A stretch of DNA of 54,394 nucleotides from Oscillospiraceae bacterium (GCA_022770625.1 JALEHK010000038.1:1-54394); one strand, 5' to 3'; shown: positions 7,516-16,451, counted from the first letter of the stretch. Numbers and translations are program-made. The notes: a model not told the origin generated them from the letters alone.

Positions 7516-8937
7516 TCAGTTCTGATTTTCACAGACCTCTTTATCCTTCGGAAGGACGATATTCATAATCAGTGCCGCAAGCGCCGCCGGAACAATGCCG
7601 GAACCGCCAAAAAGGTACTGTATCATCTGAGGCATCAGATTGAGCGCGTCGGTACTGCTCCCAAGGCCATATCCCAGACCAAGCGCCACCGAAACGATCG
7701 TGATCGTCCGGCCGGTCACCTTTTCTTTGGTGATCAATTGGATACCGGAAATGACGATCGATGCAAACATCATGACCGCCGCGCCGCCGAGAACCGATTG
7801 GGGCATGATCGAGATAACAGCCGCAAGCTTCGGGAACAGGCCGCACAGGACGAGGAAAAGCGCACCAAGCGAGATGCAGTTGATATTAACAACGCGGGTC
7901 ATAGTGATCAGACCGACGTTTTGAGAGAAGGATGTTGTCGGCGTTACGCCGAACAGAGAGGCCAGCGACGAACCAAGGCCATCACAGATGATCGATCCGG
8001 AAAGTTCGCGGTCGGTCGCTTCCCGTCCAAGGCCGCCTTCGGTAATGCCGGAGGTATCGCCGACCGTTTCGATCGCCGATACGATAAACATAATGCACAT
8101 CGGAAAGATGGCGCTGAAGTTGAAATGGAGCGAAACCGGAAGGAACTCCGGAAGCGCAAACCACTTGGCGTCGGCGACCTTCGACCAGTCCAGTACCCAT
8201 GAACAGGTCTGAACGACGCCGGATGCGTCAATATAGGTCGTCGGAAGGAAGAGAGAAAAAATCGCGCAGACCACATATCCTGCGACAATGCCGATCAGGA
8301 TCGCCGAATTGCTGGCGATCCCCTTTGTGAAATGCTTGACGGTAACGATAATAATAAGGACGATCGCGCCGACAAGAAAGTTGATCGGTGCACCGTAATC
8401 TCCCGCCCCGCTTCCGCCGGCAAAAGAGTTGATCCCGATTGGAATCAGCGAAAGACCGATAGAAAGAACGACTGTGCCGGTAACGACCGATGGGAAGAAT
8501 TTGCGCAGCGGTTTTAAGAAAAAGCCAAGCACTGCTTCAAACAAGCCGCCAATCAATCCCGCTCCAAGGATTGTTCCGTAGGCCAGAATACCGCCTCCCG
8601 TCATTGCAGCAATATTTCCGCATATCCCGATAAAGCTTGAATTCGCGCCCATAACGATCGGAAGTCCCGCACCGACCGGCCCAATCGTAAAAAGCTGAAC
8701 CAGCGTAATCAGACCGGCGACCAGCATCGCATTCTGAAGGATCGAAACCTGAATGTCTCCCAACCCGCAGATGCCGGTAATCAGAATAATCGGCGTCAGA
8801 TTTCCCGCATACATGGCAAGAACGTGCTGAAGTCCAAGCAACAGCGCTTTACCGAATGGGACTCGTCCCTTCAATCGATAGATATTTTCCGGATCATATT
8901 GTTTCTCTCTGCTCATTCCTTCATCTTTTGTCTGCAT
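7516..8937 (-). CDS. NCS2 family nucleobase permease (xanthine/uracil type)
   Basis: This 473-aa protein has about 12-14 membrane segments and the nucleobase:cation symporter-2 pattern. The N-terminal LLLGLQHVLAMYAGNLTPII and the signature region FGVTPTTSFSQNVGLITMTRV are visible. The QNVGLI form and the TPTTSFSQN segment are closest to the xanthine/urate branch rather than the UraA uracil branch, so xanthine or a related purine is the likely substrate (inference). ATG 8937 (MQTKDEG) was chosen; AAGGA lies 12 nt upstream. The later MSREKQ has its site fused to the ATG. No purine riboswitch is visible in the leader. Confidence 0.9.
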   Translation of the reverse strand: MQTKDEGMSREKQYDPENIYRLKGRVPFGKALLLGLQHVLAMYAGNLTPIILITGICGLGDIQVSILQNAMLVAGLITLVQLFTIGPVGAGLPIVMGANSSFIGICGNIAAMTGGGILAYGTILGAGLIGGLFEAVLGFFLKPLRKFFPSVVTGTVVLSIGLSLIPIGINSFAGGSGAGDYGAPINFLVGAIVLIIIVTVKHFTKGIASNSAILIGIVAGYVVCAIFSLFLPTTYIDASGVVQTCSWVLDWSKVADAKWFALPEFLPVSLHFNFSAIFPMCIMFIVSAIETVGDTSGITEGGLGREATDRELSGSIICDGLGSSLASLFGVTPTTSFSQNVGLITMTRVVNINCISLGALFLVLCGLFPKLAAVISIMPQSVLGGAAVMMFASIVISGIQLITKEKVTGRTITIVSVALGLGYGLGSSTDALNLMPQMIQYLFGGSGIVPAALAALIMNIVLPKDKEVCENQN

Positions 8938-8980
8938 CAGCCGCACACATCCTTTTCTTTGTTTTTTCTTTACAGAACCG

Positions 8981-9015
8981 AAAAACGCCGCCTGCATACT
9001 CAGCAAAGCGGCATT
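8981..9015 (-). terminator. Terminator-like hairpin upstream of the permease
   Basis: On the minus strand AATGCCGC (9015-9008) pairs, with one G-U, with GCGGCGTT and is followed by TTTTT (8985-8981). It lies between the NIF3 stop and the permease start but downstream of the putative permease promoter (9024-9052). It may end the trmK–nif3 transcript, attenuate permease transcription, or both. Confidence 0.6.
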
Positions 9016-9023
9016 TCTTCTGT

Positions 9024-9052
9024 ATGATAACATTTTTCCTTTACGATTGCAA
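9024..9052 (-). promoter_or_regulatory. Putative promoter of the nucleobase permease
   Basis: Minus-strand TTGCAA (9047-9052), a 17-nt spacer and TATCAT (9024-9029). The predicted start near 9017 falls at the upstream edge of the terminator-like hairpin. Confidence 0.5.
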
Positions 9053-9111
9053 CCAATTCAAGCCAAAATAGAAATGTTTCGGAAGTATGAACAAAAGAAA
9101 AGCGGTATCTG

Positions 9112-9879
9112 TTATTCTTTCCATTCAAAGGTACGGAAAGTAAATCCCGGACGCATCGTCTCCGATGGAAGAAAACAAACCGATGGAACCTCTTCTGAAA
9201 GCCAATTGCAACAAAGCGGGACGAAATGCCGCTCGGTTTCATAGTGACCGGCATCGATGCAGGAAACGCCTGCGTTCATGGCGTCGATCACCTGATCGTG
9301 CTTAAAATCACCGGAAATCAGGCAGTCAGCGCCCATATCGATTGCTTCATGAATACAGCTTCCGCCGCCTCCGCAGCAAATCATCACCTTTTTCACCGTC
9401 TTTCCGGCATCATAGTACCGCACACCCTGAAGTAAAAGCGTATGAGCGACTTTTTCCAGCAGCGTCTCAAAATCCGTTGGGGATAGCTCAGCAATCCCTG
9501 CGCAGGAATCGTTCGGCAGCGGCGTTAATTCCATGCCTAGGAGGCGTCCAAGCGCACGATTCAGCCCTTCGGGTGCTTTATCAAAATTGGTGTGAGCGGA
9601 AAGAACCGTAATTTCTTTTTGAAGGAGCTGTCCCTGAACCGAATGAAACGGAATCTGTCTGAGCGGATGAAAGATGATCGGGTGATGAGATATAATCAGT
9701 TCACAGTTTTTCTCCACTGCTTCTTGAACCGTATCCTGCGTGACATCAAGCGTAACCAGGCAGCGGCTGACCTCCCGTTCGGGATCTCCGATCAGCACAC
9801 CGACATTGTCAAAACTCTCACAGCTGGAAAACGGGGCGGCAGCGTCTATGATCTGAAAAATATCGGAAACTTTTGTCAT
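9112..9879 (-). CDS. NIF3-like dinuclear metal-centre protein
   Basis: This 255-aa member of the NIF3 / YqfO family, often labelled 'GTP cyclohydrolase I type 2 homologue', has unproven biochemistry. Metal ligands of the family are visible: SHHPIIFH, SAHTNFDKAP, SGDFKHDQ and DAGHYETE. The N-terminus keeps CESFDNVGVLIGDP. It lacks the long PII-like insert of the larger Bacillus YqfO, so it is the short form. It follows trmK with a 4-nt ATGA overlap, the arrangement typical for trmK–nif3 pairs in Firmicutes. Confidence 0.92.
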   Translation of the reverse strand: MTKVSDIFQIIDAAAPFSSCESFDNVGVLIGDPEREVSRCLVTLDVTQDTVQEAVEKNCELIISHHPIIFHPLRQIPFHSVQGQLLQKEITVLSAHTNFDKAPEGLNRALGRLLGMELTPLPNDSCAGIAELSPTDFETLLEKVAHTLLLQGVRYYDAGKTVKKVMICCGGGGSCIHEAIDMGADCLISGDFKHDQVIDAMNAGVSCIDAGHYETERHFVPLCCNWLSEEVPSVCFLPSETMRPGFTFRTFEWKE

Positions 9880-10577
9880 GATTTTCTTTCCTCCCGCTGA
9901 TGGATCAAAGCCTGAAGACGGCTGATCTGTTCTTTGAGCTGTTCAATTTCCGACAGATCGGGCTGCTGCGCCATACAAAGACCGCGCAGCGCTTTTTCCT
10001 CCCGATGAAGAAGGGCCGAAAGATAAGTATCCGCGTCCGGACTTTGATCCTCTTTCGCTTTTCCGACAAGCGCTTCAAACGGCGTACAGGAATGGATCTC
10101 TCCGGTAAAACGGGCATGGATCACCGAATAGGACTTGCCTGCCACAGTCGCGCATTTTTCAGACAGGATTGCAAAGCCATTTGCTCCGAGCCAACTGCGC
10201 AGAGCGGCGCTTTGAGTCATCGGCTGAAGGATCAGATTCTTATCGGAAAGGTCGGAGAGCCGTGCGGAAAGGATCTCACTGATCAGGATCCCACCCATTC
10301 CAGCAATCAGAATATCGGTCACCCCGGTCAGATCCAGTCCGTTCAGCCCATCGGTCAGTTTGGTTTCGATCTGATCGGTAAGCCCCGCTTCCCGGATGCA
10401 GCGCTGTGCGGAAGAGAGCGGCCCGGAACGAATATCAGTCGCCAGCATCCTTTTCGCCCTTCCCGACTGGACGAGGAACACCGCCAGATAACCATGATCG
10501 GTTCCGACATCGACTCCATATCCGCCCGGCGTCATATATGATGCCATCAGCATCAATCGTTTATCAAGCTGAAGCAT
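9876..10577 (-). CDS. trmK: tRNA (adenine-22-N1)-methyltransferase
   Basis: TrmK uses S-adenosylmethionine to methylate A22 of certain tRNAs. The 233-aa protein begins LQLDKRLMLMASYMTPG and has the SAM-binding motif GVDVGTDHGYLAVFL, then the downstream motif ILIAGMGGILI, both characteristic of the family. The C-terminal part (from about 165) is helical, as in TrmK. The ATG at 10577 has AGAAAGGA upstream; the in-frame ATG at 10601 would place that site inside the gene. It is coupled to nif3 by a 4-nt overlap. Confidence 0.92.
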   Translation of the reverse strand: MLQLDKRLMLMASYMTPGGYGVDVGTDHGYLAVFLVQSGRAKRMLATDIRSGPLSSAQRCIREAGLTDQIETKLTDGLNGLDLTGVTDILIAGMGGILISEILSARLSDLSDKNLILQPMTQSAALRSWLGANGFAILSEKCATVAGKSYSVIHARFTGEIHSCTPFEALVGKAKEDQSPDADTYLSALLHREEKALRGLCMAQQPDLSEIEQLKEQISRLQALIHQREERKS

Positions 10578-10602
10578 TTGGTTTTCCTTTCTGTTATGCA
10601 TG

Positions 10603-10636
10603 AAAAAAGGGCAACCCCTTTCCGGCCGCCCTTTTT
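10603..10636 (-). terminator. Intrinsic terminator after the DUF1858 gene
   Basis: GGGC (10609-10612) and GCCC (10628-10631) arms are extended by A6/T5 flanks, so the minus-strand transcript ends in TTTTTT. It separates the DUF1858 gene from trmK. Confidence 0.7.
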
Positions 10637-10651
10637 CTTTGCAGTTTTGGC

Positions 10652-10852
10652 TTATTTCTTTGCGAAATGCTCATTCAGTTTTTCAAGCAGTTCTTCAACC
10701 ATAACGCCGTGAACCGCGCAGGCATCCTCAATCGATTCGCCTCTGGAAGCGGGGCAGCCGAGACAGTGCATACCCATTTCCATAAAATAAACAGCGGTGG
10801 ACTGATCGTAATCAAGAATCTCGCCAATGGTCGTATCTTTGGTAAGCGTCAT
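10652..10852 (-). CDS. DUF1858 domain protein (hybrid-cluster-associated redox disulfide type)
   Basis: This 66-aa protein is a single DUF1858 domain: LTKDTTIGEILDYDQSTAVY, then GMHCLGCPASRGESIEDAC. The CLGC pair is the conserved redox-active or metal-binding cysteine pair of the family. Members are associated with redox and hybrid-cluster proteins; the exact function is unknown. The ATG at 10852 has GAAAGGAG 9 nt upstream; a longer reading from 10894 has no site. It is monocistronic, with its own terminator. Confidence 0.85.
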   Translation of the reverse strand: MTLTKDTTIGEILDYDQSTAVYFMEMGMHCLGCPASRGESIEDACAVHGVMVEELLEKLNEHFAKK

Positions 10853-10957
10853 ATCGTATGACTCCTTTCGGGTAGTATGAAAAAGGAAACGCATGAATAC
10901 AGTTTCCTTTTATTATTATATCCCTTTTGTCCGATCAAATCAAGTGCTTTTGCAAAA

Positions 10958-11884
10958 TCAGCTTCCCTGAATCATCGTACGAAGATCATAAGGCGTCTGC
11001 TGATAGACAAAGTAGTTGAGCCAATTGACAAAGAGAAGGTTTGCATGGGCACGCCAGATGAATTTCGGCTCATTTTCGGGATTATCTCCGTCAAAGTAAT
11101 TATACGGAACCTGGATGGAAAGACCTTTATCAAGGTCACGGAAATACTCTGCGGCAAGTGTTCCGCGGTCGTATTCGCTGTGTCCGGTGACAAAGAACTG
11201 CCGGCCGTCAAAGGAAGCGGCGATGTGTACGCCCGCCATCGGAGATTCGGTCAGGATTTCCAGCTTTCCACAGGCGAGGATCTCGTCCTTCCAGTTGCAG
11301 GTGTGACGGGAATGCGGGACATAAAAGGTCTCGTCAAATCCGCGCAGCAGCGGATGGAACGGCTGAAGAACGCGGTGCGGGAAGATCCCGAACAGCTTCT
11401 GGGACAGATCATGTTTCGGAATCCCGTAATGATAATAGAGACCGGCCTGCGCGCCCCAGCAGATATGAAGGGTCGAATAGACATGGGTTTTCGACCACTC
11501 CATAATGTGGCAAAGCTCCGGCCAGTAATCGACTTCCTCAAACGGCATCTGTTCGACCGGCGCGCCGGTAATAATCATTCCGTCAAAGTATTCGTGTTCA
11601 ATGTCTCCGATCGTCTTATAGAACTTAAAAAGATGTTCCTCAGAGGTGTTGCGGGAACGGTGAGATTCTGTCTGGATCAGTTCGATGTCTACTTGTAAGG
11701 GAGAGTTGGAAAGCAGACGGAGCAGCTGTGTTTCAGTCTCGATCTTTTTCGGCATCAGATTGACGATGACAATTTTTAAAGGGCGAATGTCCTGATGAGA
11801 CGCGCGCTCCTCATTCATAACAAAAATATTCTCACGACGAAGCTGTGAATTGGCCGGAAGTGTGTCCGGGATATTGATAGGCAC
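10958..11884 (-). CDS. metA: Homoserine O-acyltransferase (probably O-acetyltransferase)
   Basis: MetA activates homoserine in methionine synthesis. The 308-aa protein shows [35 protein letters not shown] and the catalytic HICWGAQAG. Counting from the GTG start puts the nucleophile at Cys142, the family position. Residue 111 is Glu, where the succinyl-CoA enzyme of E. coli has Gly; Glu111 marks acetyl-CoA specificity in the Bacillus cereus enzyme. The product is therefore predicted to be O-acetylhomoserine. The GTG at 11884 follows AAAGGAAGG, giving the family's N-terminus (INIPDTLPA). No SAM riboswitch or T-box is visible upstream. Confidence 0.94.
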   Translation of the reverse strand: MPINIPDTLPANSQLRRENIFVMNEERASHQDIRPLKIVIVNLMPKKIETETQLLRLLSNSPLQVDIELIQTESHRSRNTSEEHLFKFYKTIGDIEHEYFDGMIITGAPVEQMPFEEVDYWPELCHIMEWSKTHVYSTLHICWGAQAGLYYHYGIPKHDLSQKLFGIFPHRVLQPFHPLLRGFDETFYVPHSRHTCNWKDEILACGKLEILTESPMAGVHIAASFDGRQFFVTGHSEYDRGTLAAEYFRDLDKGLSIQVPYNYFDGDNPENEPKFIWRAHANLLFVNWLNYFVYQQTPYDLRTMIQGS

Positions 11885-12221
11885 GGGTATCCTTCCTTTC
11901 TCCGGCAAAGTTATCAAAAAAGATACTGCTTTTATTATAGCAAAACAAAGGGCCTGTTTCAACCGAAAAAGAAAAGATTGTACAGGAAATTTACATTGCC
12001 AAGCACATATGTGTTTGTATGGAAAACATTTCTCAGAAAATTACACCAATCAGCAAAATGCACAGCTTTTTTTACGGAATCAGTTGCTTTTTCATATTAG
12101 CAAAGTAAAGAAATTTTGCCGAATGGGTTGACAAACAGATTTGGTTCTGGTATGATAATGATGTTTTCAAGTGATAGCACTTTACCGTGATAACAATCTA
12201 TCCCCGAAAGGATTATGCGAT
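11885..12221. promoter_or_regulatory. Divergent intergenic region with two promoters (metA and amino-acid ABC transporter)
   Basis: Minus strand: TTGAAA (11957-11962), a 17-nt spacer and TATAAT (11934-11939) drive metA. Plus strand: TTGACA (12128-12133), a 17-nt spacer and TATGAT (12151-12156) drive the ABC transporter; both are strong matches. A 10-bp palindrome CACATATGTG sits at 12004-12013 between them. I see no gene or recognisable riboswitch in the stretch. Confidence 0.75.
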
Positions 12222-13085
12222 ATGAAAAAGAGTTTCGTAAAATTTGCCGCCCTTACCCTTGCTGCCGCCGCTTGTACAGCCGCCTTCTCCGGCTGTGGAA
12301 ATTCCGCGGCCGCTGCCGGAAAAAGCCGTCTGGAACAAATCAAGGAAAGAGGCTACATCGAGGTCGCTACCGAACCTTATTTTGCACCGAATGAATTTAT
12401 CGATTCTTCCAAGGAAGGCGATGATAAATACGTTGGATCGGATATCGAGCTTGCAAAAGCAATTGCCGATGAAATCGGCGTCAGCGTAAAGATCATCCCT
12501 CTTGAGTTTTCGGCGGTTCTCGCATCGGTCACCGAAGGAAAATATGACCTTGCGATTTCGGCTCTTGCATGGACACCCAACCGCGCCGAAAATATGGAGA
12601 TGAGCAAGGGCTATCATTATTCGGATACTTCCCTTTACACCGTTCTGGTTCGTGAAGAGGATAAGGATAACTACAAATCTCTGGACGATCTGAAAGGAAA
12701 GAAAGTCGTCTGTCAGTCGGGTTCGCTTCAGGAACAGCTGATTAAAGACGCAATGGATATCAAGGAACTGAACGAGCTGCTGTATGTTTCGGCAACGACC
12801 GATGGCTATCTGATGGTTTCCGAAGGAAAAGCGGACGCCTGTGTATGTGCAGCGACCAACGGCGATCTTTACGCCGCGGCAAACGGCGGACTTACAACCA
12901 TTCCCGACGCGATCAACTTCCCCGTTTCCTCTGAATACGATGGCACCCGGGTTGGTGCTCCCAAGGGTGAGACGGAACTGATCGATGTGGTCAATACGGT
13001 TATCGATCAGCTGAGCGAAACCGATCAGTACAACAAATGGTACGAAGAATACTCCGAGTATGCGGAAAAGCTCGGGCTGGAATAA
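12222..13085 (+). CDS. Amino-acid ABC transporter, substrate-binding lipoprotein
   Basis: This 287-aa extracytoplasmic binding protein of the polar amino-acid (SBP family 3) type has a lipoprotein signal (MKKSFVKFAALTLAAA, lipobox around FSGC). The first lobe reads GYIEVATEPYFAPNEF and GSDIELAKAIADEIG, then KYDLAISALAWTPNRAENM; the hinge return includes KKVVCQSGSLQEQL. The ligand class is polar or charged amino acids or cystine-like compounds, but the exact ligand cannot be read. ATG 12222 has CGAAAGGA upstream. It is first in a three-gene operon with permease and ATPase. Confidence 0.92.
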   Translation: MKKSFVKFAALTLAAAACTAAFSGCGNSAAAAGKSRLEQIKERGYIEVATEPYFAPNEFIDSSKEGDDKYVGSDIELAKAIADEIGVSVKIIPLEFSAVLASVTEGKYDLAISALAWTPNRAENMEMSKGYHYSDTSLYTVLVREEDKDNYKSLDDLKGKKVVCQSGSLQEQLIKDAMDIKELNELLYVSATTDGYLMVSEGKADACVCAATNGDLYAAANGGLTTIPDAINFPVSSEYDGTRVGAPKGETELIDVVNTVIDQLSETDQYNKWYEEYSEYAEKLGLE

Positions 13086-13111
13086 TCAGGGAAGAGAAAG
13101 GCTGAGAAGAA

Positions 13112-13777
13112 ATGTTGGAAAAACTGATCCGGATTGCGATCCAATACTATGACGTTTATCTGGCAGGTCTGTGGGGAACCATCTGGATCTCGCTCGTCAC
13201 CGTTTTATTCGGTACGCTGCTGGGCATTTTGATCGCGCTTGCAAAGATGTGCAGATTTCGCCCGCTTCAGATCCTTGTCGATATTTACATCGAAATAATC
13301 CGCGGTACGCCTATGCTCTTGCAGCTGTACTTTTTCTGGCTGCTGCTTCCGGAACTGCTGGGCGTAAACTTAAGCAGCACCGTCTGTGTTCTGGTAGCGT
13401 TGATCGTCAATGCAAGCGCCTATATTGCCGAAGTCATCCGTGCCGGTATTCAGGCGGTTGATCCCGGTCAGACCGAAGCTGCAAAAAGCCTTGGTATGAG
13501 CGATCTGCACTGCATGACCCGGATCATTCTTCCGCAGGCGATCAAAAACATCCTTCCTGCCCTCGGAAACGAATTCATTGTCATGATTAAGGAAACTTCT
13601 CTTGCATCGACCTTCTTCGTTTCCGAACTGATGACCGCATATAAAACGGTTCAGTCCAATACGTTTCTCGCGATCCCGTCGTTGATGATCTCCGGACTGA
13701 TCTATCTTGTCATCAACTTTACCCTGTCGCGCCTGATCAAACTGTTTGAAAAGAGGATGAGAGCAAGTGACCGATAA
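13112..13777 (+). CDS. Amino-acid ABC transporter, permease
   Basis: This 221-aa inner-membrane permease of the HisM/GlnP type has about five membrane segments. The N-terminus contains [20 protein letters not shown] and the family's [13 protein letters not shown] stretch. The ATPase-contact EAA loop is [21 protein letters not shown]. It probably forms a homodimer, as no second permease gene is present. It lies 26 nt after the binding protein and overlaps the ATPase gene by 11 nt. Confidence 0.93.
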   Translation: MLEKLIRIAIQYYDVYLAGLWGTIWISLVTVLFGTLLGILIALAKMCRFRPLQILVDIYIEIIRGTPMLLQLYFFWLLLPELLGVNLSSTVCVLVALIVNASAYIAEVIRAGIQAVDPGQTEAAKSLGMSDLHCMTRIILPQAIKNILPALGNEFIVMIKETSLASTFFVSELMTAYKTVQSNTFLAIPSLMISGLIYLVINFTLSRLIKLFEKRMRASDR

Positions 13778-14504
13778 TACTTTAATCCGCGTCGAAAACC
13801 TGACCAAGAAATTCGGGCGTCTGGACGTTTTGAACGGCATCAATGCCGAGATCCGGGAAGGAGAGGTCGTCTCCATCATCGGGCCTTCCGGCGGCGGAAA
13901 ATCGACCTTTCTCCGCTGCTTAAACCTTCTTGAAAAGCCGACCTCCGGAAGCATCTGGTTTGAAGGCACCGAACTGACCGGGAAAAAGGTCGATCTAGAC
14001 CTTCACCGGCAGAAGATTGGTATGGTATTCCAGCATTTTAACGTATTCCCCCATCTGACCGTTCTCGAAAACATCACCATTGCACCCATTCTCGAGAAAA
14101 AAGTACCGAAGGATGAAGCCAATAAACGGGCGATCGATCTTTTGAAGATGGTCGGACTGGAGGACAAGCAGAATGAATATCCCCGCAAGCTCTCCGGCGG
14201 TCAGAAGCAGCGGCTCGCGATCGTGCGGGCACTTGCTATGGATCCGAAGGTGATCCTTTTCGATGAACCGACCTCTGCGCTTGACCCGGAAATGGTCGGC
14301 GATGTTCTGGATGTTATCAAAGGGCTGGCCGAAAGCGGCATGACGATCGTGATCGTCACCCATGAGATGGGATTCGCGAGAGAAGTGTCCGATCGGGTAT
14401 GGTTTATGGACGGCGGAGTTATCGCTGAGGAAGGGACTCCGGAAGAGCTTTTTGGTTCACCGAAGACCGAACGCACGAAAGAATTTTTAAGCAAGGTTTT
14501 ATAA
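13767..14504 (+). CDS. Amino-acid ABC transporter, ATP-binding subunit
   Basis: This 245-aa ATPase of the GlnQ/HisP type has Walker [11 protein letters not shown]-loop [17 protein letters not shown], signature LSGGQKQR, Walker [15 protein letters not shown] and switch histidine VTHEMGFA. It starts with GTG at 13767, with GAGGATG upstream, inside the permease gene. A terminator follows directly, closing the operon. Confidence 0.95.
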   Translation: MTDNTLIRVENLTKKFGRLDVLNGINAEIREGEVVSIIGPSGGGKSTFLRCLNLLEKPTSGSIWFEGTELTGKKVDLDLHRQKIGMVFQHFNVFPHLTVLENITIAPILEKKVPKDEANKRAIDLLKMVGLEDKQNEYPRKLSGGQKQRLAIVRALAMDPKVILFDEPTSALDPEMVGDVLDVIKGLAESGMTIVIVTHEMGFAREVSDRVWFMDGGVIAEEGTPEELFGSPKTERTKEFLSKVL

Positions 14505-14510
14505 ATACCG

Positions 14511-14537
14511 AAAGCCTGCCTGTAAAGGTAGGCTTTT
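14511..14537 (+). terminator. Terminator of the amino-acid ABC operon
   Basis: AAAGCCTGCC (14511-14520) pairs with GGTAGGCTTT across a 6-nt loop and is followed by T's. It sits between the ATPase stop and the M14 gene. Confidence 0.75.
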
Positions 14538-14561
14538 CCCCATTAGAAAGGATGCGAGAAA

Positions 14562-16244
14562 ATGAAATCCACTTTTCGTTACGATCACTACTGGAAATAC
14601 GAAGAGCTCAGCGAAAATTTAAAGGCACTTGCTGAAAAATATTCTGTGCTCTGTACCCTTTACTCCCTCGCGAAAACACCCGAAGGTCGGGACATCTGGT
14701 GCGCCGAAGTGACAGATCCCGAAACGGGAAGCTGTGCGGAAAAACCGGCCTATTATGTTGACGGAAGCACCCATGCGGGCGAAGTTACCGGCTCTATGTC
14801 CGCGGCCTATTTTCTGGACTATCTTCTGACCAACAGTGAAAGCTCGGACGAGGTAAAAAAACTGCTGAAAGAATACGCATTCTATTTCATTCCCCGTATT
14901 TCGCCGGATGGAGTCGAGTATTATCTGACCACTCCAAACCGCGTCAGAAGCGTCAATCGTCCCTATCCCTATGAGCAGGAACTGGATGGACTGCATGCAG
15001 CGGATATGGACGGAGACGGCTGTATCCGGAGTGTGCGGGTGCGCTCTCCTTACGGCCTTTGGAAGATTTCGCCCCGCGATCCCCGGCTGATGGTTCACAG
15101 ACGCCCGGACGAGACGGAAGGTGAATTTTACAACGTTTATACCGAAGGCGAGATCAGCGGATTCGACGGCGTTCATGTTTCGGAAGCGCCCTCCCCTTAC
15201 GGAAACGATTTCAACCGCAACTATCCGATTGCCTGGGGGCCGGAATCGACCCAAAAAGGTGCGGGACTTTATCCGCTGTCCAATATCGAAACAAAGACGG
15301 TAGCTGATTTTATCATTGCGCATAAAAATATCGGAAGTGTCATCACCTTCCACACGAGCGGCGGAATGTTCCTCTATCCGCCCGGATTTATCCCGTCGAA
15401 AAAAGCGTTTCCTGAAGATATGGCGCAGTATCACGCGATGGGAAAAATCGCGACCGAAGAAACCGGTTATCCGGTCGTCAATCTTTTTGACGAGTACACA
15501 CCGGAGGGAGAAGACATTTCTTCCGGAGCCATGGATGACTGGTGTCATTTTGACCGAGGAATCCCCGCCTTTACCATTGAATGCTGGGATGCGACGGTTC
15601 GCGCCGGGATCCCTCATGTATGGCCGATGCCGTCGAGCGTAAGCGAAGAAGAACAGGAAGAACAGATGGAAAAGCTAGTTAACTGGAGTGATCGGGAACT
15701 GGATGGAGAAGGCTTCAAGCCCTGGACGCCGGGCGTTCATCCCCAACTGGGCGAAGTTGAGTACGGCGGATTTGACTATAAATATGTTTTCCAGAACTGC
15801 CCGCCGAAATTCCTTTTACAGGAAGTCGAAAAGCACACCCGGTATATGCTTCGGGCGGTCAAACTGCTTCCGAAACTGGCGATCGATCGGGTCAGCATCA
15901 AGCAACTTGCCGAAGGACTTTTCCGGATCGAAGCGGTTGTCGGAAACCGCGGGTATCTTTCGACCTCTCTGACAAAAGAGGCGGTCAAGCTTGGCGTAGA
16001 TGTTCCGGTCACTGTTTCGATCAACACGCCCGATATCGATGGACAAACGAGCCGAAAAATCGGACATCTCGACGGACGGGCGGCGGTTGACAGTTGGTTC
16101 TCGACCTACGGAATGTCGCAGGCTCTTTCCAATCAGCAGAAATCGGTTTCCTTTACCGTCAGTGCTCCTGCGGGCACACCTGTTACCATCACGGCCTGCT
16201 GCCCCAGCGGCGGAACAGTCAGCGTAACGAAAGAACTTCTATAA
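14562..16244 (+). CDS. M14 family zinc carboxypeptidase, cytoplasmic
   Basis: This 560-aa protein has an M14 domain in the first two-thirds. Zinc ligands are His71 and Glu74 (STHAGEVTG) and His264 (ITFHTSGG). The carboxylate-binding pair is Asn218–Arg219 (DFNRNYP) and the catalytic Glu is Glu340 (FTIECWD). The C-terminal 150 residues look like a beta-sandwich accessory domain. There is no signal peptide, so it is probably intracellular despite the secreted habit of many M14 enzymes. DMDGDG (148-153) resembles a calcium-loop insertion. It lies 57 nt after the ABC ATPase, beyond a terminator, with its own terminator behind. Confidence 0.9.
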   Translation: MKSTFRYDHYWKYEELSENLKALAEKYSVLCTLYSLAKTPEGRDIWCAEVTDPETGSCAEKPAYYVDGSTHAGEVTGSMSAAYFLDYLLTNSESSDEVKKLLKEYAFYFIPRISPDGVEYYLTTPNRVRSVNRPYPYEQELDGLHAADMDGDGCIRSVRVRSPYGLWKISPRDPRLMVHRRPDETEGEFYNVYTEGEISGFDGVHVSEAPSPYGNDFNRNYPIAWGPESTQKGAGLYPLSNIETKTVADFIIAHKNIGSVITFHTSGGMFLYPPGFIPSKKAFPEDMAQYHAMGKIATEETGYPVVNLFDEYTPEGEDISSGAMDDWCHFDRGIPAFTIECWDATVRAGIPHVWPMPSSVSEEEQEEQMEKLVNWSDRELDGEGFKPWTPGVHPQLGEVEYGGFDYKYVFQNCPPKFLLQEVEKHTRYMLRAVKLLPKLAIDRVSIKQLAEGLFRIEAVVGNRGYLSTSLTKEAVKLGVDVPVTVSINTPDIDGQTSRKIGHLDGRAAVDSWFSTYGMSQALSNQQKSVSFTVSAPAGTPVTITACCPSGGTVSVTKELL

Positions 16245-16416
16245 AAGTAAAGCGGACGCAGCGGATAACGGCGTCCGCTTTTGTCTATCCGGGAGAAAAA
16301 TACGTCCGATCAGATTGTAAAAAAATCGACAAAATCTGTCTCAAGCTCTTTACAAATTATTTTCAAGTTTATTTAGACAAATACACTGTGGTGCCTGAAA
16401 ACAATCTTTGTAGGTG
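16245..16416. other. Terminator and AT-rich spacer, no gene seen
   Basis: After the M14 terminator (16249-16282) the sequence is AT-rich, with a second weak -35-like TTTACA, and leads to the strong promoter at 16417. I see no coding signal here. Confidence 0.5.
16249..16282 (+). terminator. Terminator of the M14 carboxypeptidase gene
   Basis: AAAGCGGACGC (16249-16259) pairs perfectly with GCGTCCGCTTT (16271-16281), followed by further T's. Confidence 0.8.
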
Positions 16417-16445
16417 TTGACAAATTGAAAAAGCTGTGCTATACT
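16417..16445 (+). promoter_or_regulatory. Strong promoter of the structured leader and 58-aa gene
   Basis: Consensus TTGACA (16417-16422), a 17-nt spacer and TATACT (16440-16445). The expected transcription start is near 16452, about 193 nt before the start codon of the small gene. Confidence 0.8.
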
Positions 16446-16451
16446 ATAAAT

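Noticed and set aside
8938-9111. Possible purine riboswitch upstream of the nucleobase permease
   Set aside because: The conserved purine-riboswitch core is not present on the minus strand; only a terminator-like hairpin is seen.
11885-12003. Possible SAM riboswitch or T-box upstream of metA
   Set aside because: The distance from promoter to start codon is only about 45 nt and contains no such structure.
11850-12131. 93-codon plus-strand frame between metA and the ABC transporter
   Set aside because: It overlaps the metA start antisense, crosses promoters of both flanking units and has no ribosome site.
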